A DNA stretch of 64,000 nucleotides from Apoda limacodes (Eukaryota; Arthropoda; Insecta; Lepidoptera; Limacodidae). Shown one piece after another: positions 13,001 to 24,782 of the stretch (within the stretch, counting starts at the first letter, position 1; every line of letters begins with the position of its first letter). The stretch is from assembly GCA_946406115.1 (NCBI GenBank), contig OX291545.1, positions 10,802,001 through 10,866,000 of the forward strand, written 5' to 3'. The notes below the pieces were generated by a model that worked only from the letters and a program-made list of their open reading frames with translations, was not told the DNA's origin and searched no databases. Both the position numbers and the translations under genes were made by a program.

Positions 13001-14881
13001 CTATAACTAGTTAGTTCATGGATTCTTATCAGCCTCATACGTCCACACTGTTGGGGCACAGCCTACCCCCACCGAGGGTGATTTAAGCCAATGGATATTA
13101 CTATGTAAATACCATAAAACCTATTTGCCGCTCATGTTATTTGACTTATACTGAAAAGCGCTGTGGTCTCTTGTCTCACTCAGGTGCACTTGATATTAAA
13201 CAGCTTTGTTTCAAACTGCCCTATGCGGTGGTAAATCCTGAAATTTTAAGTCAGGCTACCGGGTCTTAAGTGTTTAATACCCTACGAAGATCTACAACTT
13301 TTATCCCTTCACTTGCACACCAATCATCTTATCATACACAGAGATTCGTACACAAACAAGCCAAAAGTTATTATAACACAACATATCATTATAATTTTCC
13401 AATCATTGCCAAAATATCTCAGTTACGTGATAATACAATGCTCTTTCGGTCCAACTGACTGTGCGACCATGCAGCCGTGACCCAAAAAAAAAACTGTGAG
13501 GAAATACGATACTGTCACAATATTAACAATCGAATCGTCGGGCACATCGTTTACCTTCTGCTGTAGTTATTAAGTGCTTTTGTTTTTGTAAACTTACATT
13601 GGCTCGTATCATACGTAAGTATGTATGTACGATAGCTAAAACATTGTAAAATGGACAGAACATTCAAGGAATAATGTATATGCCCGCCGATATCATCGTA
13701 GTTTGGAAAATGATATAAGCTTTGATCATGTAGCTTATATAATTTTAACATACATCTACAAATTTTTGTCCTTTTATTAGGTCATAATTCGATGTCGTGT
13801 GAAACAGGTTAAGGCTGCGGTATAGGCTAGACCGCGAAAATACGCCGTTTTTGTGCAAATTTTGTGGCTAAACTATAGCATCTAAGGTATCGAAAATAAT
13901 ATATGTTATAAAACTGGCTTTTGTCTAGTGCATTAACTTACTGAATGATTTTAATTTATTGTATTTAATGCAATAAAAAATCTGGAAGTGACCATTGTTT
14001 CAACACTTGTGCAAATTTTTAAAGCGTGTTTTGCATTTGCTTGGAATAAAAGTTGGTTAAATAATTAGAATAACTTGTTATCTAGTGAATTGACTCTAAG
14101 TTGTAGCAAAAAGTCAAAAAATGTGACTACAAAACGGTAATAACGTTAAATTCCATACAAAAAATTGAAAGTTTCAAGGCGTCATAACGGTATAAATTAC
14201 TTAAGAAGTAAACATATATATCTCATAGCAATGTATATTACATTATCTAATGATTTATAGTGAATTTACATACACAACGTTAGAATTACAGAAATTAGCT
14301 TTCTGGCCTATATCGCCCTCTTAAGAGGTTTCCGGACGTCCACTAGCGCAGCCAATGGCGTAACATATCTGCCAAAAGTGGCCGTTTTTAGCTGATATCC
14401 TATCTATTCACAGATTTATTGTAGAAACTGCAATTTCCTAGTTCCAAATCCTGCGGTAAAGTTAAAAAATCAACCCGTTTTGAAAGGGAGTTTGACAGTT
14501 AATATATACACTGACTAACCTTTTCTATGGCAGTGTAAAGAATTCAATTTGACACTTGAATAAATACTCTACCGCGGGCGTCCCAAAACCACTTTTTTAC
14601 TTCCTCGTTGCGATTTGGAACGCACCCTTAGTAGATTACTTTTCGTAAACTCTTCTGTACCATCGCGAATGCTGCTAATAAACCTACGTCCACACGGTAT
14701 CGCCTGGCCCTTGGATCACTCTTTAAAAAACAACTCAATTCTATTGGATAAAATTAATGAATATTTTTCAGGAAAATTAATGTGCCGCGCTTGCCACCTC
14801 GCCACTATTGGTGCTGCGACTGGACCAGGTTTGCCCCCCGCGCCACATCTTTCCCCCGCTTCTTACCAGTACATGGGCTAA
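7027..14881 (+). CDS. jub: Ajuba/LIMD1-family LIM domain protein Jub (six exons, 705 aa)
   Basis: The coding exons are 7027-8494, 10176-10345, 10435-10497, 10979-11144, 12079-12219 and 14772-14881. All have GT-AG ends and matching phases; the sum is 706 codons including stop. The N-terminal 489 residues are low complexity, with two PPxY-type WW-binding motifs (LPPPPPYK near residue 258, APPKY near 278) and a charged helix ([17 protein letters not shown]) before the LIM region. Three LIM domains follow: the first opens at CHTC (492), the second at CAIC (557) and the third at CASC (about 617). The short tail ends [11 protein letters not shown]. Ajuba proteins scaffold adherens junctions and bind Warts/LATS, restraining Hippo signalling; that is family knowledge. 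The order of three C-terminal LIM domains after a long disordered half excludes zyxin-unrelated LIM families, and the length is close to what I expect for insect Jub. The start is the first Met of the long frame. A 5' non-coding exon probably lies upstream. Confidence 0.95.
8775..9180 (-). pseudogene. Decayed copy of a dispersed arthropod protein, in jub intron 1
   Basis: On the minus strand, broken frames read [19 protein letters not shown] sequence (with a stop), then [51 protein letters not shown] and [15 protein letters not shown] recognise this as a protein segment found in many copies in arthropod genomes, probably of transposon origin, with an unknown role. Stops and frame changes show that this copy is dead. 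It lies antisense to jub. Confidence 0.6.
9221..9253. repeat. Perfect 14-bp hairpin in jub intron 1
   Basis: AGCCTAACTTTATG and its exact complement CATAAAGTTAGGCT are separated by a 5-nt loop (CTACA). It sits beside the decayed arthropod protein copy. No function is evident. Confidence 0.7.
11288..11330. repeat. Hairpin in jub intron 4
   Basis: GGTGGTAGAAACCA and TGGTTTCTGCCACC form arms with one mismatch around a 12-nt AT-rich loop. It lies just left of the dispersed repeat at 11350 and may be part of the same insertion. Confidence 0.55.
11350..11413 (+). repeat. Dispersed repeat, copy 1 (inverted copy near 61590)
   Basis: GTTAAACTCGCG, AGGTCACGTGTCCTGATCG, AAAATTCRT and AACTCGCGTC occur in order here. 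On the other strand they occur at 61590-61662, with few differences over about 65 bp. The two copies are 50 kb apart, in jub intron 4 and just outside the Polinton. The parent element is not recognised. Confidence 0.7.
13020..13085. repeat. Fragment of a dispersed repeat of a type common in Lepidoptera
   Basis: The words ATACGTCCACACTGTTGGGGC, split by me as ATACGTCCACACTG and TTGGGGCACAGCCT, followed by ACCCCCACCGAGGG, resemble a repeat widespread in moth and butterfly genomes. This is recalled from memory and unverified. It lies in jub intron 5. Confidence 0.4.
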
Positions 14882-15657
14882 GAGTGACTACTGCCTACAA
14901 GATTGTTGTTCAAATATTAGGTTGCATTTATATGGCTAAGAAATTGTGAAGTAACTGAAAAATTATTGTATGACTGTCGGCTAGAAAATAGCATGTGACA
15001 ACAGATTGCAATTGAATATGGATTGTGCCGGATATGCATTCAAATTATGCGCGACTTTGTTGCCTGTAACCCTGTAGATTTGACCATCACAAATGCTCGT
15101 GGTTACCTACCTGAAAAGGTCAATTTTAAAAAGGTAAGGTAGTTTAGCAGCTATCTTCAGTAAAAAAAAAATAGGCTGCTAACTATTTTGTTATTATAAC
15201 CTAAATTTTTACTGCTTGTAGAGAAAAATAAAAGAAAAAACTTGGTGACAAAAGTTTATAGTTGCTGTTTAGACAAGGATAGTAATACTGATGTAAAGAG
15301 CGTTGTTCATCGTTGAGAGAACACAAGAGAATAGCATGATTTCAGCCACTGAAAATTTAAAGTCACTAATAAAAATAAAATCCGATGCTTATAGTTCTTT
15401 TTGTTATATAACTAGCGGTCAATATTTCTACCTGATAAAGTAAATTCTCAAGCAATTATCCTTTGGAAGTTTTTTTAACTATAAATACTCTATGAATTGA
15501 TCTAATTTCTTCTGTTAAATTTAAAGATGGGGGAGCAGCTTTATTAGAACCTTCAGCGGTTAAGAATGATATCGTAGCATAGGTTTACACAGAACAAAAA
15601 TAATATAATCAAACAGGTAACCAAACAGTTAAAGCTTTGAATGTACGGTTTTACAAC

Positions 15658-15771
15658 TTACCGTCGAGAGACACGACTTTATCGTACATGTTCAGGGCAA
15701 GGCTAAGCGAACCGGGGGCGATTGGTACGCAGTGTCCACGGCAAAATCTTGTCGTGTCGCTCGACGGTAAC
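15658..15771. repeat. Foldback element with about 25-bp imperfect arms
   Basis: CTTACCGTCGAGAGACACGA at the left is matched by TCGTGTCGCTCGACGGTAAC at the right, one mismatch in the core. The GC-rich interior of about 65 bp differs in composition from its surroundings. It looks like a small MITE or solo palindrome. Confidence 0.65.
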
Positions 15772-16090
15772 AAAGCGTCAGATGGGTGTACAAAAATTCT
15801 GATTATATGTGGCTAGAATGGAGTGGTGTTCACAATGTAGTCTGTAGGTCTATAACATGCAAACTGTAAGCATTCAGTCGTAATGTGATAAGCTTGTCAT
15901 TTATTGCTTCGTCATTTTACAAGATTTATTTTAAGGAGATCACGTGATCTTTGTTTATCATACATTAATGCTTGTTATTATGTAAATATTGACTATTTTA
16001 TTTATATTTAATTAGACATGTAACTATTAAGATTAGGTATAAGCGCATAAAAATATTTGTCACCGTGATATGAAATGTAGTTAATTTTAG

Positions 16091-16234
16091 GTGCGTTTTG
16101 TTCACTGCTTCAATGCGTTTAATGTCATAATCCAGCAAAGTAAAAAACACACTATAATTCTTGGCTCATTCTCTTAAGTTGGATTATTGACATTAAACGC
16201 ATAATATACATTATGTCGTTGAACAAAACGTGAC
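16091..16234 (+). mobile_element. Foldback MITE family A, copy 1
   Basis: The left arm (GTGCGTTTTGTTCA, then GCGTTTAATGTCATAATCCA) pairs with the right arm (TTGGATTATTGACATTAAACGC, read as 20-base and shorter words, then TTGAACAAAACG). The element is about 145 bp with no coding capacity. A second copy at 17304 and a third at 36037 share the arms and the internal word CTTGGCTCA/CTTGGTTTA. Confidence 0.8.
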
Positions 16235-16725
16235 TATTCCTTAATAATTTTCAAAGGTTAGGACTGAATTAGGGGAATAGCAAACTGGATTTGAGATAGG
16301 AAACTAAGGAATTAATAAACTAGAGCACATAATGTTACGTAGCAGGTAGCAGGACAAATTTAATTTTAACTGGCTAACCGTAAAATTGTCTTTTACACGC
16401 AATTTCTGATGGATTTATAGATGTCAATTTACTGTAATGAATCAACTTTCCATATGGATGGATATACTATGCTTTCCCTTAATGAGAAAAGTTAAATTGT
16501 TATAATTTGGACGCTGGGTAGGTAATACAAAAAAAAGACATATTTTAGCAAGATTTAGACAAACTACTATAGAATATTGGGTACGAAGAAATATTTGTGG
16601 CTTCCTCAAGATGATTTGTAAATCTTGTTGCATGCCGGTTAAGGTGACAAGTCTTCATCTAACCACAAGCAGTTAAAATATCCAAAATAATAACAATTAT
16701 TTTCATATTGATTAAAAGTCACCTA

Positions 16726-16850
16726 GGACCTTATTGGGAAGTCTTGAGCTATTCGGACTCTGAAATTCGAGTGAAAAATATATGCAATATATAATACATT
16801 AACGGCTTTGAAATAGACCGAATATCTCAAGACTGTTCCCAATAAGGTCC
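16726..16850. mobile_element. Foldback MITE, 125 bp, about 30-bp arms
   Basis: GGACCTTATTGGGAAGTCTT and GAGCTATTCGG at the left pair with CCGAATATCTC and AAGACTGTTCCCAATAAGG at the right, with a small bulge. The interior is AT-rich. No related copy was noticed in the window. Confidence 0.75.
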
Positions 16851-17303
16851 CTTATCACGTGTTACTTTGTGTTCAGTGTTTAGTCACAAAATGTGCGCTA
16901 GCAGAAAACTAATAGCCTGCGTAGATGTTTTTAAAATGATAAGGTTACTACTAACAATTAATTCTGGAATGATCATTTGAGCATTTAACCCCATTGAAAC
17001 GGTTGCAAACACGTCTAAAATAAAAATATTTTTTCTCCTGCCCAGTTTTACAGACATTTAATTCAATGACATATTAAGGGTAGCTAATAGTTTGATATTA
17101 TATAATTAACTGTTACAAGACAAAATAAGCTTTATAATGTTAGGATATAGGTATGTTTCATTACGCATTTGTTTCTATACATTTACATTTAGTAGAATGG
17201 AATTGGTATTATCATTATAATAATGTTTAAATAGCGATACTCGAGTGTTCTTTATTGTCACAAATTAATCTTACATGCAATACTTGCTTTAATGCACATG
17301 TAA

Positions 17304-17463
17304 GGTGCGTTTTGTTCACTGCTTCAATGCATTTAACGTCATAATCCAGCTAAATTAAAAAGACATACATTCTGTATGACGCACTAAAAATCTTGGCTCA
17401 CTCCCTTTAGTTGGATTATCGACAATAAGCGCATAATGTACATTATGTCGGTCAACATAACGC
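17304..17463 (+). mobile_element. Foldback MITE family A, copy 2
   Basis: It shares GGTGCGTTTTGTTCACTGCT, GTCATAATCCAGC, AATCTTGGCTCACT and CATAATGTACATTATGTCG with copies 1 and 3. The right arm ends GTCAACATAACG. The element is about 160 bp, slightly longer than copy 1 because of an insertion near the middle. Confidence 0.8.
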
Positions 17464-20098
17464 CACTAAACTTAAAAAAATATCGAGAGTTAAATATTCT
17501 GGCAATCACATGGATATGGCAATCATAATTTATGGTAAGAATCACAGCTGTCTGTTTGTATTTGGAAGTTTTGATTGTTATGTATATATATCTGCGTATT
17601 ATGGATGTATATATTTAACTGTTATAATTTACTTTTAATGCAACAACTGTCGTGAAATATTGTGTAAATTTTATGTTTATGTGAATGTAAAATATCTTAT
17701 TCGTATTTAGCAAGTTTGGACCCCCCACATGAAAAAGTGCCTATGTGCGTTACATAATGCGATATTTATCAAATTTATTGGCAAACATTTCCTATAAAGG
17801 TCATATTGTGATATAAATAATATGTTATTGAAAGCTATGATTAGGTAAACACAAAGATAATACGTCGTTTGATCACATCACAGTCAGTTTAGTCAGAATC
17901 GTGAATATAAAATATGATTAACATTACTTACTTCGACGGCAATAATGTAAACTATCTCCGGCTCTATTTGTTGGTTGGAGATTTAGCAATATGTTTTTTT
18001 TAAAACGTACACCACACACAAACACACACTATACGTATTTAATGAACAACATTGCGCCAAAAGAGTGACAATACTTTCTTGCAAACGACTGAGTAACTAT
18101 TATTTATTGCAAGCTAAAAATTACAAGACAAAAAGTGCAAGTTACTTTACCTAACATTTCAATTAATGATATTACTACGAACCAGTAATGGTTTGTTTAG
18201 AATTATTTGTGATACCAATAACTTTATTTGATATTTTATACAATAGTATGTTTGCATTTACTTTCTTTATGATTGTTGTACACTGTTCAGCAATATGTGT
18301 TAGTGGTATGCTATATTTTTAATACTCGTTTAATAGGTATTTAAATGTTAAAACTAAAAACATAGAAATTGAGTTTTTAAAACAATGTTTTAATATTTTT
18401 CCATATAATTCATTTATAGATAATAAAGAAAGTGAAATTGCTGTACAGTATACGTGCCCAGATTGTGTAATCAACAATTTTTATAATTGTCGATAGTAAA
18501 TGTTGATTTTATTAGTTGTTAAGTTGAATACTGAACATGGCAGCACACCTGGTGAACGCATTTTAGTTTTAACGCAACTTAAACGTAGCTAACAAACAGC
18601 TTTTGCTATTGTGAATGCAGCTGATTATGAGTCACAAAACGGTTTATTTGTATTTTTTGTATAGGTTTAGTGAAGGGTACACATATGATAATGTTATCAA
18701 TATCTGCTTAGGGCAAATAAAAAGATGGGACTATGCCATGTATAACAGCTTTTGTACAGCTCAGGAATATTTTTGAGACATTTTGGATTGGTTTAACATC
18801 ACTCTTAAGTTTTTGTGTGATAGATAACAGTCTAAGTAATAGAAACGAACGAAAATAGTATTTGCGAATCCTCTATATAAATAACAATTAATTACCTCAT
18901 GAATGACAGAGCATCTCTTGATACGGCTTGACTGATTTTGCTTATGTCTTTTTCTGTTGTTTTCGTAAATTATCAGCACAAAGTTTGTATGAAAAATACT
19001 TATATTTTAGAAAACTACGGGAAAAATTCACCCGAGTGACGCCGGACACAAACAGCTAATGTACATAACTAATTCTAGGAGAACATAAAGTCCCCAAGTT
19101 GTGTACTCAAATTCAACCTACATAAAACAATTTTCGAAATCCTCGATGGCAATGTTGCCGTTGTTACTGAAAAGTTTGCCACAGCGAATGATCCGGAATA
19201 AAGAAGTTACTTATACAGCATAATTACCTTTGTCTAAATTTTTTGCCTAAAAAATAATTTTTGCTCTATGTTCAAAGATTAGTTCATGCTGATGCCTCAG
19301 CAGATTACATTTTGTTGCTAAAGTCTATGCATATACGTAATACGTACATTCCAGTCATGTGCTGTCTTGTACTTAAATAATAAATATTTTAAGCGACATT
19401 ATGTTGATTTAATATGTACATTTTGATAGAAATGTGATTATTTTATATTTTACATAAAATACAGATTTTGTTATCGAATGCTTTACTTTCATTTATTAAT
19501 AAATACATTATAAGTTTTTAAATTTCCGCGTTCCATTTCTCATTCAAAAATAAAACGGGATTAAACGCGTTGTTATTTGGCAAATTACCTTTTGTCCAAC
19601 GTTTCGGCTGGGTTACACAAGCCTTGGCATTAATACAGCGCCATCTAATCCTAAACTACTCCTAAAATGTTTGTCCTGTGTGGGATCGAACTACTACTAT
19701 CTTGTCTTACAGATGCGGCGGACTTACTACGTAGATAAGGGGGGGCTGTCATGTTTAAATGCATGAACTCTTAAGGACCCGGTTGATAGTGTAACATTGC
19801 AGTCGGCCCGGTGTTTCTATAATAGCCAAAGTGATGTGAAGTAGTGTCGAGCTAACGCGCCTAAAAGAGCTCTCATGCCAAGTTTCCATGTTAATTTGAC
19901 TTTAAAAATATTATTTCTCTTAAATTCAATTTTGAATAAGGTAGTTAAAGTATATTAGTGTCTTTTGTTAATATATAGATTAGTAGAAAATGTGTTATCG
20001 TTATCCTGTAGCTTTAGTAAGACTTTATATTTATTTGTTACGGGCTTATCGCGATAGATTTATTGACCTCCCGATATTCTGATATACACCAGCGGCTC

Positions 20099-20256
20099 GA
20101 TTCCGTAAAATGACAGTTAACAATTCTCGTTTGAAATCCATAGAAATAATATATACATTGCGCATTTGAAATGACGTATGAAATTCATCGATTGTCGCGA
20201 AACCGCAATGTATGTCTTATTTCTTTCAAAAAAGATTAGCAATTTTTTACGGAATC
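20099..20256. mobile_element. Foldback MITE, 158 bp
   Basis: GATTCCGTAAAA at the left end is the exact complement of TTTTACGGAATC at the right end. An inner pair (GAAATAATATATACATTGCG versus CGCAATGTATGTCTTATTTC) also matches with few changes. It is non-coding and lies about 0.5 kb upstream of the CR1-like element. Confidence 0.75.
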
Positions 20257-21378
20257 GTGCAAGAAGCCGTAGGGATCGACAAATATAGAAAAATAATCGT
20301 CAAGGCGAGTTTAAATTGTTAAGTACGTGGAATCCAATGGTTAGATTCGGCAAAATAAGTTAGCCTGAAATGAGTGCACCAACTAACACTGTCAGTATAG
20401 TGTGTCGAGTTCGTGACGAGTTATAATATGTGGACAGCAGTAATGAACAAGACTGCAACGAGACCATCAATACGAAAGTTTTCATATTGATGAACGAGAC
20501 GCAGTTTCCGAAAAAATAGAGGGTATTCATTTATTTTATTTTATTGTATTCTTTATTTCACAAAACATATAATATATTGAACAATATATATATTGAGACC
20601 TGATGAAACGGCTGAACGCTGGCCGCCCGCAGGTTGAACGGGTTCCCGAACCCAGGGATCACTTAATCTCCGAACTGGGAGGCTGATCCGCCAACCTGTG
20701 TAAAGTCTGAAGTGGTAGTCGTGCCGGAGAAGGAGACCGGAGTGGACCCGGCTACTACAACAGAGGGGGATTAGGGGCCCTTCCGCCCGCCGTGCCAGCA
20801 ACCGTATCATCTGTGTTGAGCTTAAGCAGTCTTAGTACCGCAACTTTTTGTCTTCTAAGCTGTCTGTGCAGTGAATCCTCATCCTTAGTCTAAGTAACTT
20901 CATACAAAATGGCCAGAAATAGAAAAAAGAAAAGAGTTTTTACAGCGGCTACTCCATCCACATATAATGTGGATTTTTGCAACATAAATTCACGCAAATC
21001 TTAACGCAGTCCATCACAATCTCGAGACTGCGAAGCCAACCATTCTTTTTCTAACGGAGACGCAGATATCCTGCCCGGCCGACACATCATACCTTCGTTA
21101 TCCCGGCTACAAACTCGAGCACAATTTTTTGAGTCGTGCCGGTGTATGTATGTTCGTCCGGGAGGATATCTGCTGTCGCCGACTTCATAGCCTTGAAGAC
21201 AGGGACCTGTCGATATTGTGGGTGCGCGTAGATCTGGCGGCCACACTCGTATCTTTACGTGCCTATACAGGTCTCATAGCGGTGACATGGACGTAACTCG
21301 ACTCTTCACGCACCTGAGTTTGACGACTGACAAAGTTCTAGAATATATATATAGTATCCCACAGCAGAATTAGTTATT

Positions 21379-21747
21379 TTGGGAGACTTTAACGCCCACC
21401 ATCGTGAGTGGCTCAGTTCTCGAACCAATAACTATGCAGGGATATCTGCTCATGAATTTGCTCTGACCTATGGATTCTCTCAGCTGGTACTTTCTCCAAC
21501 GAGAATACCAGATATAGAGGACCATACGAGCTCCTTACTGGACCTTCTGCTGACTACACATCCGGATGGATACTCCGTCTCAGTGGATGCGCCTCTTGGC
21601 TTCTCGGACCACTGTCTCGTCCGGACTCAAATGTCATGCACACAACCCGATCCTTCTGGGCCAACTAATTGGCGTCGTGTGTGGCATTATAAGTCGGCAG
21701 ACTGGGATGGATTGCGAGAATTTTACGCATCGTACCCGTGGAGGTAG
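21379..21747 (+). pseudogene. Endonuclease part of the CR1-like ORF2
   Basis: The frame holds GDFNAHHREWL, the metal-binding GDFN motif of APE-type endonucleases, and about 70 residues later FSDHCLV, the SDH motif at the domain's end. Between them DLLLTTHPDGYSV is also typical. The upstream third of the domain is shifted into other frames (LTETQ-like words near 21050), and a TAG follows WR at 21747, so the protein is not intact. The role in the parent element is nicking the target DNA to prime reverse transcription. Confidence 0.75.
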
Positions 21748-22131
21748 CTCAGAAGATCCTGACGTCTGCGCAGCCGCAGTCACTGAGACAATCCTCGCTG
21801 GTATGGAATGTTTCATTCCTAACCTGCGAGTAGCTGCCGGCGTCAAAAAACGACCGTGGTTTAATAGGTCTTGCAGAGAAGCTAAAATTCCACGGCCACG
21901 GCTCGTTTTAATAAGGATCCGAATATTTCTGAGTTAAAACGCGAATGAAATGCTGCCTCGAGGTTCAGTAAGAAAGCAACTGCCAGAGCAAAATTCCAAT
22001 TCATCGGCAAAATAGGTGGGCGACTTGCGAGCTATCCTTCTGGGAGTCGTGCTTTCTGGTCGCTTGCTAAAGCTGCCGAGGGGAACTTCTGCCAGTCGTC
22101 GTTACCACCACTGCGAAAGACCGATGGTGAC

Positions 22132-23460
22132 TTGGCCCACAGTGCAAAAGAGAAAGCCGATCTATTGGGCAGTCTCTTTGCCTCTAACTCGAATGTGAAC
22201 GACGAAGGCGCTGTACCACCTACTTTACCGTGGTGCGGTAAGACGATGCTGGAAATCTCTATAACACAGCGCGAGGTCAGGCGGGCGTTGCTTTCCCTAG
22301 ACGTTCATAAGTCGAGTGGGCCAGACGGCATACGGACGGACGGCTTAAGCAGTGTGCTCCTGAGTTATGTCCTGTACTCACGCGCCTCTTCACGCTTTCC
22401 TACCACACTAGGCAATTTCCGTCTTCATGGAAGACTGCAAATGTGCACCCGGTGCCCAAAAAGGGCGATAGATCAGATCCATCGAATTACAGGCCTATCG
22501 CTATAACCTCTCTCCTCTCCAAGGTGATGGAGCGTGTGATCAACACACAGCTTTTGAGATACCTAGAAAAACACGACCTGATCAGTGACCGTCAATATGG
22601 CTTTCGCCACGGTCGCTCAACTGGTGACCTTCTAGTGTATCCCACACACCGATGGGCACTAGCCATTGAGAGTCAGGGGGAGGCATTGGCATGTAGCCTA
22701 GACATAGCGAAGGCGTTCGATCGGGTCTGGCACCGGGGTCTTCTATCGAAGTTGCCATCTTACGGAGTGCCCGAGGATTTGTGCAAATGGGTGACTAGCT
22801 TTTTGTCCGGCAGACGCATACGAACCGTAGTTGACGGTAGTTGCTCTGATAGCATGGACATTAATGCTGGTGTCCCGCAAGGCTCTGTGCTATCTCCTAC
22901 GCTGTTTATACTGCACATCAATGATATGTTGGACATCAACAACATACATTGCTATGCAGATGACAGTACTGGAGACGCTTATTACACGGGCCGTGCAAGC
23001 ATCCCACGTTCCGTTGTGCAGGAAAAGCGTGAAGAACTTGTGTCTCAAATCGAGATCGGTCTGTCCAAGAATTGTCGACGATCCCAATCTCACTTGCGGT
23101 ATCGAGGCCTTAAGCCTGAGGAGAGACTTTGCCTCCCTGTGTGTGTTCTACCGCTTGTACAATGGATTGTGTTCTGAGGAATTGTTCGAAATGATGCCCA
23201 CGGCTACTTTCTACCATCGCACCGCTCGCCATCGACAGGGAATTCATTCTCACACTTTGGAACCGAAATGGTCGCGTACAGTGCGGTTTCAGAGAAACTT
23301 CCTCCCGCGAACGCTTGGGTTGTGGAATGAGCTCCCTGCCAAGGTTTTCTCTAAGGACTACAGTATGGGGTTCTTCAAAAAAGAAGTTATTAGATTTCTG
23401 AAGGGTCGGCAACGCGCGAGTGATGCCCCTGGTGTTGCAAGCGTCCATAGGCTACGGTGA
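22132..23460 (+). pseudogene. Reverse transcriptase part of the CR1-like ORF2
   Basis: The palm region lies mainly at 22443-23036: NYRPIAITSLLSKVMERV, DRQYGFRHGRST, CSLDIAKAFDRVWH (catalytic Asp), GVPQGSVLSPTLF and CYADD (catalytic Asp pair). The preceding part, with KSSGPDGI, is one frame away at 22132-22506. After QIEIG the reading shifts, and the C-terminal domain resumes in another frame near 23070 (RIVDDPNLTCGIEALSLRRD) and runs to the TGA at 23460. The stretch normally lying between these two segments in such proteins is missing. The copy is therefore inactive. Confidence 0.8.
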
Positions 23461-23525
23461 CCACTTACCATCAGGCGGACCGTAGGCTTGTTGGCCACCT
23501 TAGTGGTATAAAAAAAAAAAAATTA

Positions 23526-24010
23526 AAAAAACTATTAAATAATTTATTAACTAAATACTCTCATACTTTTGTTGGCATAATTGCTCTGTAATTGTCCCCT
23601 TTTTAGCGGCAATGAATTCCACAGTTTTATGGACTTAACAGTGAAAGAATTATCATAAAATTGGGTGAAATGGGAAGGAGTTTTAAGCAAAAGATTAGTA
23701 GAAGGTCGTAAGAGTTGAGTAGTAGAGCCAACGAATTGGAAACGTTCTTTCAAATACACGGACGTTGATAGAATGAACAGAACGGAGAAGAGAAAGCATT
23801 GTGCATTCCGGCGAAAGCCAACTGGGAGCCACTTGAGTTTCAATCGATATTGTGAGATATGATAATATTTTCCCAAGCCAAATATAAATCGTATGGTGAA
23901 ATTTTGGAGTCGCTCAAGTTTATTTAGTTGCTCCTCAGTGAGATCAGGAATGGTAGCGTTAGAAGTGAGATATTTCTGACTTTTACTTCCTCGCTTCATC
24001 CGTGAAGATG
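23526..24010 (-). pseudogene. 3' fragment of a different non-LTR element (RT C-terminal domain)
   Basis: The minus-strand frame (150 residues) contains LNKLERLQNFTIRFIFGL, a WLPVGFRRN segment and KSIKLWNSLPL, the usual C-terminal region of jockey/CR1-type ORF2 proteins. The family is not that of the plus-strand neighbour. The tail (AT-rich, T runs on the plus strand at 23510-23545) meets the poly-A tail of the CR1-like element, so two elements sit tail to tail. Confidence 0.7.
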
Positions 24011-24354
24011 CAACTATGCCTAAATGGACCTCAATAAATACAATCCTGGCGACGACGCGGCGTTACAATTAAATATAATGATAACCGCATTGTATTATTA
24101 AATAAGGGTTCAGACTTATTTTTACGGCGAGGGCGCGATTTTAGCGATTTTGTGGCAAAGGATTCTAGAGTTTCGATTTTTTTTGCACTATAAACAATTT
24201 GTAAACAGAGACAAGAACGCAGTTTGCGCGTTTTATTTTTTTTAATACGACCGGCGGGCGCGCGCCCTGTTCGTGGTCCAGTTTATTTTTTTTTATACAA
24301 CATAAACACACAGCTACTAAATAGGGACTTATAGTATTTTTTTTTAAATTCACG

Positions 24355-24782
24355 CAAAGGGTGCCGACGGACCCCTATTACATACTAGGCCGTCGCTGTC
24401 TGTCTGCCCGACAGTTAAAGGGCTCTATCTTTTACACCGAAATAGGTAGAAGCCTGAAATTTTCACAAAATATGTGTTATAATGGGAGATTATCTAACAA
24501 AATTCACCTTCAAACTTGCAGAGAAAATAGTGTGAACTCTAAAGTATAAAAACCTGCCAAGTATGTGATGGGCCCGAGCCATTATCTTAAATCACCGTTA
24601 CAGCGCTATTGAGTTATTATTAAGAGACAAAATAACACACACATTATTGTGTGAAGGAAACGATATTTGAAGTTAAACACCGTAGGGCTAGGTCAGTAAT
24701 TGGATGGGTGAACACTTAGCACCACACTGATTTTGTTTGTGTTCGTAAATTACGTCAATGGTGGTAGGTACGGAACCCTTTC
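24355..24782 (+). repeat. Dispersed non-coding element with a 5S rRNA-like stretch
   Basis: It starts near GGGTGCCGACGGACCCCTAT and contains the run GTCTGTCTGCCCG and CCTGAAATTTTCACA. It ends near GGTACGGAACCCTTT. The same beginning and end words mark the element at 26664-27272. Near 24682-24705 the words GTAGGGCTAGGTCAG and TAATTGGATGGGTGA resemble the 3' part of eukaryotic 5S rRNA. Confidence 0.5.

Larger units (their letters stand above)
14882..20098. other. jub 3' region and intergenic spacer, no further gene seen
   Basis: After the jub stop the sequence is AT-rich with many AATAAA words, so the 3' UTR end cannot be fixed. No ORF looks coding. What can be seen are four foldback elements, listed separately at 15658, 16091, 16726 and 17304. 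Confidence 0.5.
20590..23520 (+). mobile_element. CR1-like non-LTR retrotransposon, degenerate
   Basis: A GC-rich 5' leader (from GACCTGATGAAACGGCTGAA) precedes an ORF2 that begins near ATGGCCAGAAATAG at 20908. The ORF is broken by frameshifts and carries an endonuclease and a reverse transcriptase, described separately. The 3' end reads CATCAGGCGGACCGTAGGCT, TGTTGGCCACC and TTAGTGGTATAAAAAAA, like the tails at 222 and 30395. No ORF1 is seen. About 300 bp between the RT palm and the C-terminal domain appear deleted. Assignment to CR1 rather than another non-LTR clade is by style of sequence and is provisional. Confidence 0.8.

Noticed and set aside
23110..23448. 112-codon minus-strand frame
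   Set aside because: Antisense shadow of the CR1-like ORF2 C-terminal domain.
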